Shown here in pieces: positions 29,980-39,281 of a DNA stretch of 64,000 nt. Both the position numbers and the translations under genes were made by a program. Position 1 is the first letter of the stretch, and each line of letters opens with the position of its first letter. The notes beneath the pieces were generated by a model, which was given only the letters and a program-made list of their open reading frames with translations, did not search any database and was not told the origin of the DNA. This DNA is from Vibrio fortis. Lineage in GTDB: Bacteria > Pseudomonadota > Gammaproteobacteria > Enterobacterales > Vibrionaceae. The DNA lies in NCBI RefSeq assembly GCF_024347475.1, contig NZ_AP025487.1, positions 2,356,001-2,420,000 of the forward strand, read 5' to 3'.

Positions 29980-30287
29980 CTATAGCACCTCTATGTATTT
30001 AGTATTGTCAGAGAAAAATTCTTCTTTCTGTTCCATAAACAGCCCTTTTATCTCAAGCCTAGGATAGAAAGATCATTGTTGCTAATCATCCACAATTCTT
30101 AGCCTTTACACAATAAGAACCATCAGTTTATTGCGAATATTTCTGCTATTCGCTGAAGAATAGAACGCTAGATGTTTCGAGGACAGAATCCATATACGAA
30201 AAAGCCTCCCAAAAGAGGGAGGCTTTGATTTCGACTTACTTAATTCTTGAGGCTGTTGCGCGAGTTATTTGCTCTACGCTAAAGCGA
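29980..30287. other. Gap upstream of glnS and downstream of nagE
   Basis: These 308 bases hold the glnS promoter region, a hairpin GCGAATA/TATTCGC at 30133-30153 and the nagE terminator at 30201-30226. No gene is seen. Confidence 0.6.
30199..30228 (-). terminator. Terminator of nagE
   Basis: A perfect 10-bp stem AAAGCCTCCC/GGGAGGCTTT (30201-30226), followed by five T on the minus strand. Confidence 0.8.
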
Positions 30288-31847
30288 CTAAGGAAGTTTA
30301 ACGTCTGATAGGTCTTCACCTGCACCGATAGCTTTCATTTCGCCAGCTACGATTTCAGCAAGTGGGCCTAGGATAACTTGTAGGTTGTTCTCACCTAGTT
30401 TAACCACACCTTTAGCACCTAGTTTCTTAAGAACAGCTTCGTCAGCTACTGAGCGGTCTTTAAGAGTTAGACGTAGACGAGTAATACATGCGTCGATTGA
30501 AGTTAGGTTCTCGTGACCACCTAGTGCTTTTAGGTATTGACGAGCTAGGTCACCTTTTGGCGCTTCGCCGTCAGTTGCTGCTGCACCTTCTTCGTCATCT
30601 TCACGGCCTGGCGATTTCAGGTTGAAAGCGCGGATTGCGAAGCTGAAAGTGAAGAAGTATAGAGCACCGAACGCTAGACCGATGAACAGTAGAGTCATTG
30701 GTTTAGTTGCTAGACCGAAGTTCAATACGAAGTCGATAAGACCAGCAGAGAAACCGAAGCCGTGAAGCGTACCGAACATGTTAGCGATAACTAGAGATAG
30801 ACCAGTGAATACTGCGTGCATTGCGTATAGAGCTGGAGCTAGGAATACGAACATGAATTCTAGTGGCTCTGTGATACCTGTTAGGAATGAACAGAAAGCT
30901 ACTGAGAATAGCGCGCCACCAACTTGACCACGTTTTTCAGCTGGAGCAGCTAGGTACATAGCTAGTGCAGCACCTGGTAGACCGAACATCATTACTGGGA
31001 AGAAACCGTTCATGAATACGCCAGCGCCTTTGTCGCCGCCGAAGAAGCGGTGTAGGTCACCAGACTTAACTGTTTCAGTTACTTCTTTAACAACCGCAGT
31101 GATCTCTGGAGTTACAGAGTTTGCGAAGTTGAATGTGTACTCTTGGCCAACAACTAGAGTTTTCGCTAGAGCTGGGTCAACACAAAGTTGCTTGAAGCTT
31201 TCGAAGCCTGCAGAACCTGCAACAACGATTTCTTGACAAGTACCCATACCGAACCAGAAGTACGAGTTCAATACGTGGTGTAGACCTACAGGGATAAGTG
31301 CACGGTTAAGAGTACCGTATACGAACTGACCGATAGCGCCAGAAGTAGATACTGCATGAGCAAGTGCATCTAGACCAGATTGAACACCAGGCCATACCAC
31401 ACCAGAGATCGCACCTGCTACAAGAGCAAATAGACCGGCCATGATAGGAACAAGACGTTTACCAGCGAAGAATGCCAGCCACTCAGGAAGGCGTGTTGCA
31501 TGGAAAGCGTTGTATGAGTGACCTGCGATGATACCTGCGAAGATACCGCCGAAGAAAGACATGTTTACGTCAGCATTGATTGTCGTTGCTGTCGCAGTTA
31601 GAACGAAGTAAGCAACTGCACCAGCTAGACCTGCTGCGCCGTTACCATCTTTAGAAAGACCAATTGCGATACCTAGACCAAATAGCAGCGGTAGGTTACC
31701 GAAGATAGCACCACCAGCTTGCGCCATGAATGGAATATCAAGTAGATCGCCTTGACCTAAACGTAGTAGAAGCGCCGCAATCGGAAGCGTTGCGATAGGA
31801 AGCATTAACGCTTTACCTAGCTTCTGTGCATATCCTAGAATATTCAC
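30288..31847 (-). CDS. nagE: PTS N-acetylglucosamine transporter, EIICB
   Basis: Takes up and phosphorylates GlcNAc. The 519-residue protein has the EIIC membrane part (about residues 1-385, starting MNILGYAQKLGKALMLPIA) and a C-terminal EIIB domain with the phosphocysteine in SIDACITRLRLTL (about 460). The EIIA domain fused in E. coli NagE is absent, so EIIA must come from another protein. The start codon is GTG; the N-terminus aligns with E. coli NagE. Divergent from nagA-nagC. Confidence 0.95.
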   Translation of the reverse strand: MNILGYAQKLGKALMLPIATLPIAALLLRLGQGDLLDIPFMAQAGGAIFGNLPLLFGLGIAIGLSKDGNGAAGLAGAVAYFVLTATATTINADVNMSFFGGIFAGIIAGHSYNAFHATRLPEWLAFFAGKRLVPIMAGLFALVAGAISGVVWPGVQSGLDALAHAVSTSGAIGQFVYGTLNRALIPVGLHHVLNSYFWFGMGTCQEIVVAGSAGFESFKQLCVDPALAKTLVVGQEYTFNFANSVTPEITAVVKEVTETVKSGDLHRFFGGDKGAGVFMNGFFPVMMFGLPGAALAMYLAAPAEKRGQVGGALFSVAFCSFLTGITEPLEFMFVFLAPALYAMHAVFTGLSLVIANMFGTLHGFGFSAGLIDFVLNFGLATKPMTLLFIGLAFGALYFFTFSFAIRAFNLKSPGREDDEEGAAATDGEAPKGDLARQYLKALGGHENLTSIDACITRLRLTLKDRSVADEAVLKKLGAKGVVKLGENNLQVILGPLAEIVAGEMKAIGAGEDLSDVKLP

Positions 31848-31932
31848 CTGTTGTTTCCCCCTATAGGATTTTTAGAATTCGTTTGAGAAACTTATTTTAG
31901 TCGCTCAATTTAGTCCTAATCAGTGTATTCAA

Positions 31933-31954
31933 TTAATTTTGCTCCGCAAATTAA
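31933..31954. promoter_or_regulatory. Probable NagC-type operator
   Basis: TTAATTTTGC-TCC-GCAAATTAA is an almost perfect inverted repeat with A/T-rich arms and a TTGC/GCAA centre, the form of NagC/Mlc operators. A second, weaker one, TTATTTT-N7-AAAAAAA, lies at 32028-32048. Assignment to NagC is inferred from the gene context. Confidence 0.5.
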
Positions 31955-31963
31955 AACCTTACC

Positions 31964-31985
31964 ATTTGTGATCCTAATCACCAGT
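31964..31985. promoter_or_regulatory. CRP binding site in the nagE-nagA gap
   Basis: TGTGA-TCCTAA-TCACC at 31967-31982 matches nine of the ten core positions of the CRP consensus TGTGA-N6-TCACA. It sits right next to the candidate NagC operator, as expected for a catabolite-controlled sugar locus. Confidence 0.7.
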
Positions 31986-32323
31986 TTTTGCCAAATACCA
32001 AGGTTTTTGCTAGCGAGATCATAAAACTTATTTTATCATTCAAAAAAATGAAGATTTACAGATAAAATTCGACACTAAACATTAGGCCAACGCATAAGTA
32101 GCACCCGCTTTCTTTGCCTCGCTAATAATCAATAACAGGCCCGCCTAATGAATGGCTATAACGCATTTGTTTACTGTATTTTCAATGGCTTAATTCGCGC
32201 TTCACTTTGAAGCCTGCCGGTTCAAAAAAGTTAAATCGTTACGTAAATGATGTTTGCAAACTAAGTCGACATTTAGGTAACGAACAAAATTTAAAGATCT
32301 CACGAAATAAGGATTAGCTGACT

Positions 32324-33460
32324 ATGTACGCGCTAAGTAACTGTAAAATCTACACTGGTAGTGATGTTCTCACCAATCACGCAGTTGTTATCGAAAACGA
32401 CCTGATTAAACAAGTCTGCCCTGTTAGTGAACTGCCAGACGGCATTGAAGTTCGTGACCTAGACGGCGCTAACCTAAGCCCTGGTTTTATCGACTTACAA
32501 CTTAACGGTTGTGGCGGTGTGATGCTTAACGATGAAATTACTGCTGAGACTATGCAGATCATGCACCGCGCAAACCTTAAGTCTGGTTGTACAAGCTTCC
32601 TACCGACACTCATTACCTCTTCAGACGAAGACATGCGTGCCGTGATTGCGGCAGCTCGTGAATACCACAATCAGTACCAAAACCAATCTCTTGGTCTGCA
32701 CCTTGAAGGGCCTTACCTTAACGTCGCGAAAAAAGGCATCCATAGCGTTGATCATATTCGTAAATCAGACAGCGAAATGATCGACCTAATCTGTGAAAAC
32801 CGTGACTTGGTAGCTAAAGTGACTTTGGCACCTGAACAGAACGATCCAGAACACATTGAGCGCCTACACAAAGCGGGCGTAGTGGTTTCAATTGGCCACA
32901 CCAACGCCACTTACGCGGAAGCTCGCAAAGGCTTTGAATCAGGTATTACATTCGCAACGCACCTATTTAACGCGATGACACCAATGGTAGGCCGTGAGCC
33001 AGGTGTTGTCGGCGCTATCTACGATACGCCAGAAGTTTACGCAGGCATCATCGCTGACGGCTTCCACGTTGATTACGCAAACATCCGTATTGCACATAAA
33101 ATCAAGAGAGAAAAGCTTGTATTAGTGACGGATGCCACAGCTCCTGCAGGTGCTGACATGGAATACTTTATTTTTGTCGGTAAGAAAGTATATTACCGTG
33201 ATGGTAAGTGTGTTGATGAAAACGGCACACTGGGCGGCTCAGCTCTGACGATGATCGAAGCAGTACAGAACACAGTTGAGCACGCTGGAATCGCTTTAGA
33301 CGAAGCTCTGCGCATGGCAACACTATACCCAGCAACAGCGATGGGTGTGGAAGGTAAGCTGGGTCGAATTAAGAAAGGCATGGTAGCTAACCTGGCTGTA
33401 TTCGATAGAGACTTCAATGTAAAAGCGACTGTTGTTAACGGACAATACGAGCACAATTAA
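32324..33460 (+). CDS. nagA: N-acetylglucosamine-6-phosphate deacetylase
   Basis: Removes the acetyl group from GlcNAc-6-phosphate made by NagE. The 378-residue amidohydrolase has the motif [12 protein letters not shown] (about 56), the metal-binding LHLEGPYLN (about 126), [12 protein letters not shown] (His about 192), [11 protein letters not shown] (about 210) and the catalytic Asp in VTDATAPAG (about 270). It is followed two bases later by nagC. Confidence 0.96.
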   Translation: MYALSNCKIYTGSDVLTNHAVVIENDLIKQVCPVSELPDGIEVRDLDGANLSPGFIDLQLNGCGGVMLNDEITAETMQIMHRANLKSGCTSFLPTLITSSDEDMRAVIAAAREYHNQYQNQSLGLHLEGPYLNVAKKGIHSVDHIRKSDSEMIDLICENRDLVAKVTLAPEQNDPEHIERLHKAGVVVSIGHTNATYAEARKGFESGITFATHLFNAMTPMVGREPGVVGAIYDTPEVYAGIIADGFHVDYANIRIAHKIKREKLVLVTDATAPAGADMEYFIFVGKKVYYRDGKCVDENGTLGGSALTMIEAVQNTVEHAGIALDEALRMATLYPATAMGVEGKLGRIKKGMVANLAVFDRDFNVKATVVNGQYEHN

Positions 33461-33462
33461 GT

Positions 33463-34677
33463 ATGAATGGCGGACAAATAGGTAACGTAGACTTAGTTAA
33501 ACAACTAAACAGTGCGGCGGTATACAGGCTAATAGACCAACAAGGTCCTATCAGTCGTATACAGGTGGCTGACGTAAGCCAACTCGCACCAGCAAGTGTT
33601 ACAAAAATTACCCGCCAACTATTAGAACGTGGCCTCATCAAAGAGGTCGCACAGCAAGCGTCTACTGGCGGTAGACGCGCTATCTCACTAACAACAGAGG
33701 TGGAGCCTTTTCACTCCATCGCTGTTCGCCTGGGTCGAGATTATATTCAACTCAGCCTTCATGATCTTGGTGGTCGTGAACTGGCTTTCGTTCAAGAAGA
33801 CTTAAACTACTCAGATCAATCTGATTTGATGGAAGGCTTGTTGACAACCCTTAAGTCGTTTGTTGCTGAGCAGCAGTATCAAATCGACCAACTCATTGCG
33901 ATTGGTATTACCCTACCGGGCCTTGTTAACCCGACAACAGGCGTGGTTGAGTACATGCCAAATACCGATATCGATAACCTAGCCCTCAGCGACATTATTC
34001 GCGATACGTTCCACGTTGCTTGTTTTGTAGGTAACGACGTTCGAGGCATGGCTTTGGCAGAGCACTACTTTGGTGCGAGTCAAGACAGTCAAGATTCTAT
34101 TCTAGTCAGCGTACACCGTGGTACGGGTGCAGGTATCATCGTTAACGGTCAAGTGTTCTTAGGGCATAACCGCAATGTTGGTGAGATTGGTCATATCCAA
34201 ATCGATCCACTAGGTGAGCAATGTCAATGTGGTAACTTTGGCTGTTTAGAAACCGTTGCTGCAAACCCAGCCATCGTTGAGCGTGTGCAAAAGTTAATTA
34301 AGCAAGGTTACGAGTCTTCTCTAACCGAGCTTGAACGCATTACCATTCAAGATGTGTGTGACCATGCAATGAATGGTGACGAACTCGCAAAACAGAGCTT
34401 GGTTCGTGTGGGTAACCAACTAGGTAAAGCCATTGCGATGACGATCAACTTATTTAACCCACAAAAAGTGATCATTGCTGGCGATATTACCAAGGCTCAA
34501 GACATTGTTTTCCCCGCAATTAAGCGCAATGTAGAGAATCAATCTCTAACGACTTTCCATAGCGGCTTGCCTATTGTAGCATCTGAGATCGATAAACATC
34601 CGACAATGGGTGCCTTCGCAATGATCAAGCGTGCCATGCTCAACGGCGTGTTATTGCAGAAGCTACTCGAAGACTAA
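33463..34677 (+). CDS. nagC: ROK-family repressor NagC
   Basis: GlcNAc-6-phosphate-responsive repressor of the nag genes, 404 residues. The N-terminal helix-turn-helix includes GPISRIQVADVSQLAPASVT (about 27-46). The ROK domain has the sugar-binding EIGHIQIDPLG and the zinc motif CQCGNFGCLE (about 248-257). It is co-transcribed with nagA (two-base gap) and followed by a strong terminator. Confidence 0.95.
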   Translation: MNGGQIGNVDLVKQLNSAAVYRLIDQQGPISRIQVADVSQLAPASVTKITRQLLERGLIKEVAQQASTGGRRAISLTTEVEPFHSIAVRLGRDYIQLSLHDLGGRELAFVQEDLNYSDQSDLMEGLLTTLKSFVAEQQYQIDQLIAIGITLPGLVNPTTGVVEYMPNTDIDNLALSDIIRDTFHVACFVGNDVRGMALAEHYFGASQDSQDSILVSVHRGTGAGIIVNGQVFLGHNRNVGEIGHIQIDPLGEQCQCGNFGCLETVAANPAIVERVQKLIKQGYESSLTELERITIQDVCDHAMNGDELAKQSLVRVGNQLGKAIAMTINLFNPQKVIIAGDITKAQDIVFPAIKRNVENQSLTTFHSGLPIVASEIDKHPTMGAFAMIKRAMLNGVLLQKLLED

Positions 34678-34700
34678 AGAAAAACAATATTGATTTTCCG

Positions 34701-34735
34701 CGGGCCGTGTTTGGATAAACACGGCCCGTTTTTAT
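34701..34735 (+). terminator. Terminator of nagA-nagC
   Basis: A perfect 12-bp GC-rich stem CGGGCCGTGTTT/AAACACGGCCCG (34701-34728) with a GGAT loop, then TTTTT. Confidence 0.9.
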
Positions 34736-34761
34736 AAGCTAGGGAACAACTACTACAAGTT

Positions 34762-36348
34762 ATGGAACTCATATTATTATCCGCGGCATTTATTGCTGGC
34801 TTTATCTCTTTAAAGTGTCAACTTCCCCCACTCGTTGGCTTTCTCATTGCTGGCTTTGCGCTTAACGCGTTTGGTTTTGAAAGTAATGACACCATCGTTA
34901 CCCTTGCCGACCTCGGCGTAACCCTGCTGTTATTCACTATCGGCCTCAAGCTTGATATCAAAACCTTGCTATCCAAGGAGATTTGGGCCGGCGCGACAGT
35001 GCATAACCTACTTTCAACCCTCTTTTTTGCACTGGCTCTGTTTGGATTTAAGCTACTTGGGATTTCTTCCCTTGCAGCAATGTCGAATGAACAGATCATC
35101 CTGTTAGGCTTTGCTCTTTCTTTCTCTAGTACCGTTTTCGCGGTTAAGACCCTTCAAGAGAAAGGTGAAATGAATGCCACTTACGGCACGCTAGCGATTG
35201 GCATCTTGGTTATGCAGGATATCTTCGCAGTGGTATTCCTCACAGCCTCTACTGGTAAGATCCCTGAGTGGTATGCCATTGCTCTATTTGCTTTGCCTCT
35301 TTTACGACCACTCTTCTACAAAGTCCTCGACTGGGTTGGACACGGCGAAATGTTGGTACTGTTTGGTATCTTCTTCGCATTAGTTGTCGGTGCCGGTCTA
35401 TTTGAGTTTGTTGGTGTGAAACCAGACCTCGGCGCACTAATCTTAGGAATGTTACTTGCGGGACACGCGAAAGCATCGGAGCTTTCAAAGTCTCTCTTCA
35501 ACCTAAAAGAGCTGTTCCTTGTCTGCTTCTTCTTAAACATCGGCTTATCTGAGCAACCAACGATTCAAGGCTTTATGCTAGCGATCTTGTTCTTGCTTCT
35601 ACTACCAGTCAAAGGCTTCCTTTACTTTTGGGTACTCAACTTCTTCAAATTCCGAGTGCGTACATCACTGCTGGCTTCGCTCTCTCTATTCAACTTCAGT
35701 GAATTTGGCCTGATTGTCGGCGGTCTTGCATTCAAAATGGGCTGGATGTTGGGCGATATCTTGGTTGCCGTCGCGATTGCAGTGTCGTTGTCTTTCTTGA
35801 TTGCCGCTCCCCTCAATCGTGCTGGCCACAAACTGTATCAACAGTCGGGTAAGTGGTTAAAAGAACATGCTGCAGAAAAACTCAACCAACGTGATAAACG
35901 AATTGATCCAGGGCACGCCCAAGTTTTGATTCTTGGAATGGGTCGAATTGGCACCGGTGCTTATGATGAGCTTCGCGCTCGTTACGGAAAAGTGAGCCTA
36001 GGGGTAGAGGTAAGAGAAGACGCAGCACACAGTCATCGCAACCACGGTCGCAATGTTATCTCTGGCGATGCAACTGACCCAGATTTTTGGGAACGTATTT
36101 TAGATACTGCCAATGTTAAGCTCGTCATCCTTGCTATGCCTCACCACCAAGGTAACCAGACTGCATTAGAGCAGCTCAAAGCGCGTAACTTTAAAGGCCA
36201 AATTGCTGCTATCGCGGAATATTCAGATCAGCTAGAAACACTAAAAGAAAATGGTGTGGATGCTGCGTTCAATATTTATAGCGAAGCTGGTAGTGGTTTT
36301 GCACGCCACGTATGCGAGCAACTGAACCCTAACATCATGAAAATCTAG
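34762..36348 (+). CDS. Kef/CPA2-type cation:proton antiporter with TrkA-N domain
   Basis: A 528-residue membrane protein of the CPA2 family. About twelve helices fill residues 1-365; the ion-binding region includes the pair LADLGVTLLLFTIGLKLD and VKPDLGALILGMLLAG. A cytoplasmic TrkA-N (RCK) nucleotide-binding domain follows, with the Rossmann motif ILGMGRIGTGAYDEL (about 394). It resembles KefB/YbaL proteins; potassium or sodium specificity cannot be told. It stands alone after nagC. Confidence 0.85.
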   Translation: MELILLSAAFIAGFISLKCQLPPLVGFLIAGFALNAFGFESNDTIVTLADLGVTLLLFTIGLKLDIKTLLSKEIWAGATVHNLLSTLFFALALFGFKLLGISSLAAMSNEQIILLGFALSFSSTVFAVKTLQEKGEMNATYGTLAIGILVMQDIFAVVFLTASTGKIPEWYAIALFALPLLRPLFYKVLDWVGHGEMLVLFGIFFALVVGAGLFEFVGVKPDLGALILGMLLAGHAKASELSKSLFNLKELFLVCFFLNIGLSEQPTIQGFMLAILFLLLLPVKGFLYFWVLNFFKFRVRTSLLASLSLFNFSEFGLIVGGLAFKMGWMLGDILVAVAIAVSLSFLIAAPLNRAGHKLYQQSGKWLKEHAAEKLNQRDKRIDPGHAQVLILGMGRIGTGAYDELRARYGKVSLGVEVREDAAHSHRNHGRNVISGDATDPDFWERILDTANVKLVILAMPHHQGNQTALEQLKARNFKGQIAAIAEYSDQLETLKENGVDAAFNIYSEAGSGFARHVCEQLNPNIMKI

Positions 36349-36581
36349 TATTTCACTCTGGCCACTCTCTCTTATTCTCAATCAAATATTGCCGATAATT
36401 TGAGATGAGTGGCTAAAAATCACACCGCATTTAAACTCGATTCACCAAAACCACCATTGAACTAAATATTTTCTAATAGAACCCTCTTTATATAATTTTT
36501 TTCATCATACCCGGTTGCATTTTTTAACCAGAATGGCAAATTGAATGCAGTTGATTTGGAAATGATTTGAAAGGAAGTTCT

Positions 36582-38246
36582 ATGTGTTCAGTATTTGGCA
36601 TTCTTGATATAAAAAGTGATGCTGCAGCACTTCGCCCTGTTGCTCTAGAGATGTCTAAAAAGCTCCGCCACCGTGGCCCAGACTGGTCTGGTATTTATGC
36701 AAGTGACAAAGCAATTCTTGCTCACGAGCGTCTTGCTATCGTTGGCCTAAATAGTGGTGCTCAACCTCTATACAGCCAAGATAAAAAGCACATTCTTGCG
36801 GTAAACGGTGAGATTTATAACCACAAAGAACTTCGCGCTCGTTACCAAGATAAATACGAATTTCAGACAGATTCTGACTGTGAAGTTATTTTGGCTCTAT
36901 ATCAAGAGCTGGGTGCAGACCTACTTGAAGAGCTGAACGGAATTTTCGCGTTCGTCCTTTACGATGAAGAGAAAGACGAATACCTAGTTGGCCGTGACCA
37001 CATTGGTATTATCCCTCTATACCAAGGCTATGATGAGCACGGAAACTACTATGTTGCTTCAGAAATGAAAGCACTAGTACCTGTATGTAAAACCGTGAGC
37101 GAATTCCCTCCAGGTTGTTCATACGGTTCAAAAGATGCAGAGCCTCAACGCTACTATGTTCGTGATTGGAACGAGTACGCGGCAGTGCAAGGTAACTCAA
37201 CCAGCAAAGAAGAGCTTACAGAAGCGCTAGAAGCAGCAGTTAAGCGTCAGCTGATGACCGACGTTCCTTACGGTGTTCTTCTATCTGGTGGTTTGGACTC
37301 ATCTATCACATCTGCAGTAGCAAAACGCTTTGCTGCAATGCGTATCGAAGACGATGAACAGTCTGAAGCTTGGTGGCCACAACTGCACTCTTTCGCCGTA
37401 GGCCTTGAAGGTGCTCCTGACTTAGTTGCAGCACGTGAAGTGGCAGACAAGATTGGTACGGTTCACCATGAGATGACGTACACAATCCAAGAAGGTTTGG
37501 ATGCAATCCGTGATGTTATCTACCACATCGAAACTTACGATGTAACAACGATTCGTGCATCAACCCCTATGTACCTGCTTGCTCGTAAGATCAAAGCGAT
37601 GGGTATCAAGATGGTACTGTCTGGTGAAGGTGCGGATGAAATCTTCGGTGGCTACTTGTACTTCCATAAGGCACCAAACGCAAAAGAGTTCCATGAAGAG
37701 ACCGTTCGTAAGCTTCTTGCACTAAACATGTTTGACTGTGCTCGTGCGAACAAATCTCTAGCAGCTTGGGGCGTTGAAGGTCGTGTGCCTTTCTTAGATA
37801 AAGAGTTTATTGATGTAGCAATGCGTCTAAACCCTGAAGATAAGATGTGTGGTAACGGTAAGATGGAAAAACACATCCTACGTGAGTGTTTTGAGCACTA
37901 CCTACCTGACTCTATCGCATGGCGTCAGAAAGAACAGTTCTCAGACGGTGTTGGCTATGACTGGATCGATACACTGAAAGCAACAGCAGAAGCGAAAGTG
38001 ACAGATCAGCAGATGGAAACAGCGAAATTCCGCTTCCCATACAACACACCAACAACCAAAGAAGGTTACGCTTACCGTGAGATCTTTGAAGAGTTGTTCC
38101 CGCTAGAATCTGCGGCTGAGTGTGTACCTGGCGGTCCATCTGTAGCTTGTTCATCTGCTAAAGCAATCGAGTGGGATGAATCATTCAAGAACAACGCTGA
38201 TCCTTCTGGTCGTGCTGTTAAAGCAGTTCACAACGACTCGTACTAG
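36582..38246 (+). CDS. asnB: Asparagine synthase B (glutamine-hydrolysing)
   Basis: Makes asparagine from aspartate, glutamine and ATP. From ATG 36582 it has 554 residues, the same as E. coli AsnB, and begins MCSVFGILD, which exposes the Cys nucleophile of the glutaminase domain after Met removal; an upstream in-frame start would bury it. The synthetase domain has the PP-loop LLSGGLDSSI (about 232) and LSGEGADEIFGGYLYF (about 346). GAAAGGAAGTTCT is the ribosome site. Confidence 0.96.
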   Translation: MCSVFGILDIKSDAAALRPVALEMSKKLRHRGPDWSGIYASDKAILAHERLAIVGLNSGAQPLYSQDKKHILAVNGEIYNHKELRARYQDKYEFQTDSDCEVILALYQELGADLLEELNGIFAFVLYDEEKDEYLVGRDHIGIIPLYQGYDEHGNYYVASEMKALVPVCKTVSEFPPGCSYGSKDAEPQRYYVRDWNEYAAVQGNSTSKEELTEALEAAVKRQLMTDVPYGVLLSGGLDSSITSAVAKRFAAMRIEDDEQSEAWWPQLHSFAVGLEGAPDLVAAREVADKIGTVHHEMTYTIQEGLDAIRDVIYHIETYDVTTIRASTPMYLLARKIKAMGIKMVLSGEGADEIFGGYLYFHKAPNAKEFHEETVRKLLALNMFDCARANKSLAAWGVEGRVPFLDKEFIDVAMRLNPEDKMCGNGKMEKHILRECFEHYLPDSIAWRQKEQFSDGVGYDWIDTLKATAEAKVTDQQMETAKFRFPYNTPTTKEGYAYREIFEELFPLESAAECVPGGPSVACSSAKAIEWDESFKNNADPSGRAVKAVHNDSY

Positions 38247-38274
38247 AAATCTCTAGTTCTAGAAAATCAGAATC

Positions 38275-38303
38275 AAAAAAGGCGCTCATAGCGCCTTTTT
38301 TAT
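38275..38303. terminator. Bidirectional terminator between asnB and rfaH
   Basis: A perfect 11-bp stem AAAAAGGCGCT/AGCGCCTTTTT (38276-38300) with loop CAT and T-runs on both sides; the genes converge. Confidence 0.88.
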
Positions 38304-38325
38304 TATCGAAAATTCACAAGCTCGA

Positions 38326-38844
38326 TTAGATACGAGCTGCCAGAGCTGCGTTCTCAATGCTTATCGGAACCACTTGGCTGATCATCTGTACCAGCATAAT
38401 GGATCGCGCCTCACCATCTTTTTCATGATAAACCGCTTTGATGCCAGCGAACTGACCACTGCAGATCTCAACCACATCGCCTGCTTGATAATTCGTATTG
38501 AGCTCAGGGCAATCATCAATTGGGTAACCCTGACACTCTCGTTCAATCTGCTTCAATTCGTAAATTAAGTCACCTTGAACTTCATGCGGCAAAGAACCAA
38601 ATTTAATGAAGTCCACGACACCTCTCGTTGAACGCAACGTAGTGAAGCTTGGGCCCTGTTCATAATCAAATCGAACAAAAATGTAAGAAGGAAACAACGG
38701 TTCTTTGACTCGCTTCTTTTTTCCTCTAACAATTTTCTCGACTTCAAGTTGAGGATAGAAACACTCTACCCCCTGATTTTCCATATGCTGTTTCGCTCGG
38801 AGTTGCTCTCCGCGCTTACAGTAAAGTAGATACCAACGTTTCAT
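38326..38844 (-). CDS. rfaH: Transcription antiterminator RfaH
   Basis: NusG paralogue that keeps RNA polymerase moving through long surface-polysaccharide operons with ops elements. The NGN domain begins MKRWYLLYCKRGEQLRAKQH and has EKIVRGKKKRVKEPLFPSYIFVRF; the C-terminal KOW part has GDVVEICSGQFAGIKAVY. From ATG 38844 it has 172 residues; the upstream ATG (38856) adds four residues without a ribosome site. No ops-like site was seen in this window. Confidence 0.93.
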   Translation of the reverse strand: MKRWYLLYCKRGEQLRAKQHMENQGVECFYPQLEVEKIVRGKKKRVKEPLFPSYIFVRFDYEQGPSFTTLRSTRGVVDFIKFGSLPHEVQGDLIYELKQIERECQGYPIDDCPELNTNYQAGDVVEICSGQFAGIKAVYHEKDGEARSIMLVQMISQVVPISIENAALAARI

Positions 38845-39281
38845 TTTCCTAGCCATTTTGTATTTTTTTTACATCTTAACATAGCCAAATTTGGATTAAC
38901 TCAGGTTAATGGCATGAATTGCCCATCATTAAGAAATATTGCGGAACAGACCAATTAATCAACAAAATAACTCTCTCGATAACCGCCATGGAATTATACA
39001 GTAAGCCGTACCTAAAAATACAGAACAAAATACATACGCTTACAAATCACAAATTGTTACTTACAAGATAAAAAAAACACCGATAACACCTTGTTCAATA
39101 ATGGAAAATTAGTTTGCAGCACATAAATACCGTCCAACATTTCCAATAAAAACAAATTAAATCATCGACTTAACAAATTTTAATTATCATCACTATAAAA
39201 AGACCCTATTGCAGCTTTTTATCTTGGTATGTATACATGAGTAACTATAAAATCTTTTAATATCTAAAATTAGTAAAACTT
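38845..39281. other. AT-rich gap between rfaH and the peptide transporter
   Basis: These 437 bases hold divergent promoters. I see no gene, no clear operator and no strong hairpin. The transporter start at 39282 lacks a clear Shine-Dalgarno. Confidence 0.5.

Larger units (their letters stand above)
31848..32323. promoter_or_regulatory. Divergent control region of nagE and nagAC
   Basis: A 476-base AT-rich gap with no gene. It contains a CRP-type site at 31964-31985 and up to three NagC/Mlc-like inverted repeats (31892-31911, 31933-31954, 32028-32048), listed separately where strong. Two operators about 100 bases apart would allow looping by NagC, as known for nagE-nagB in E. coli. Confidence 0.6.
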
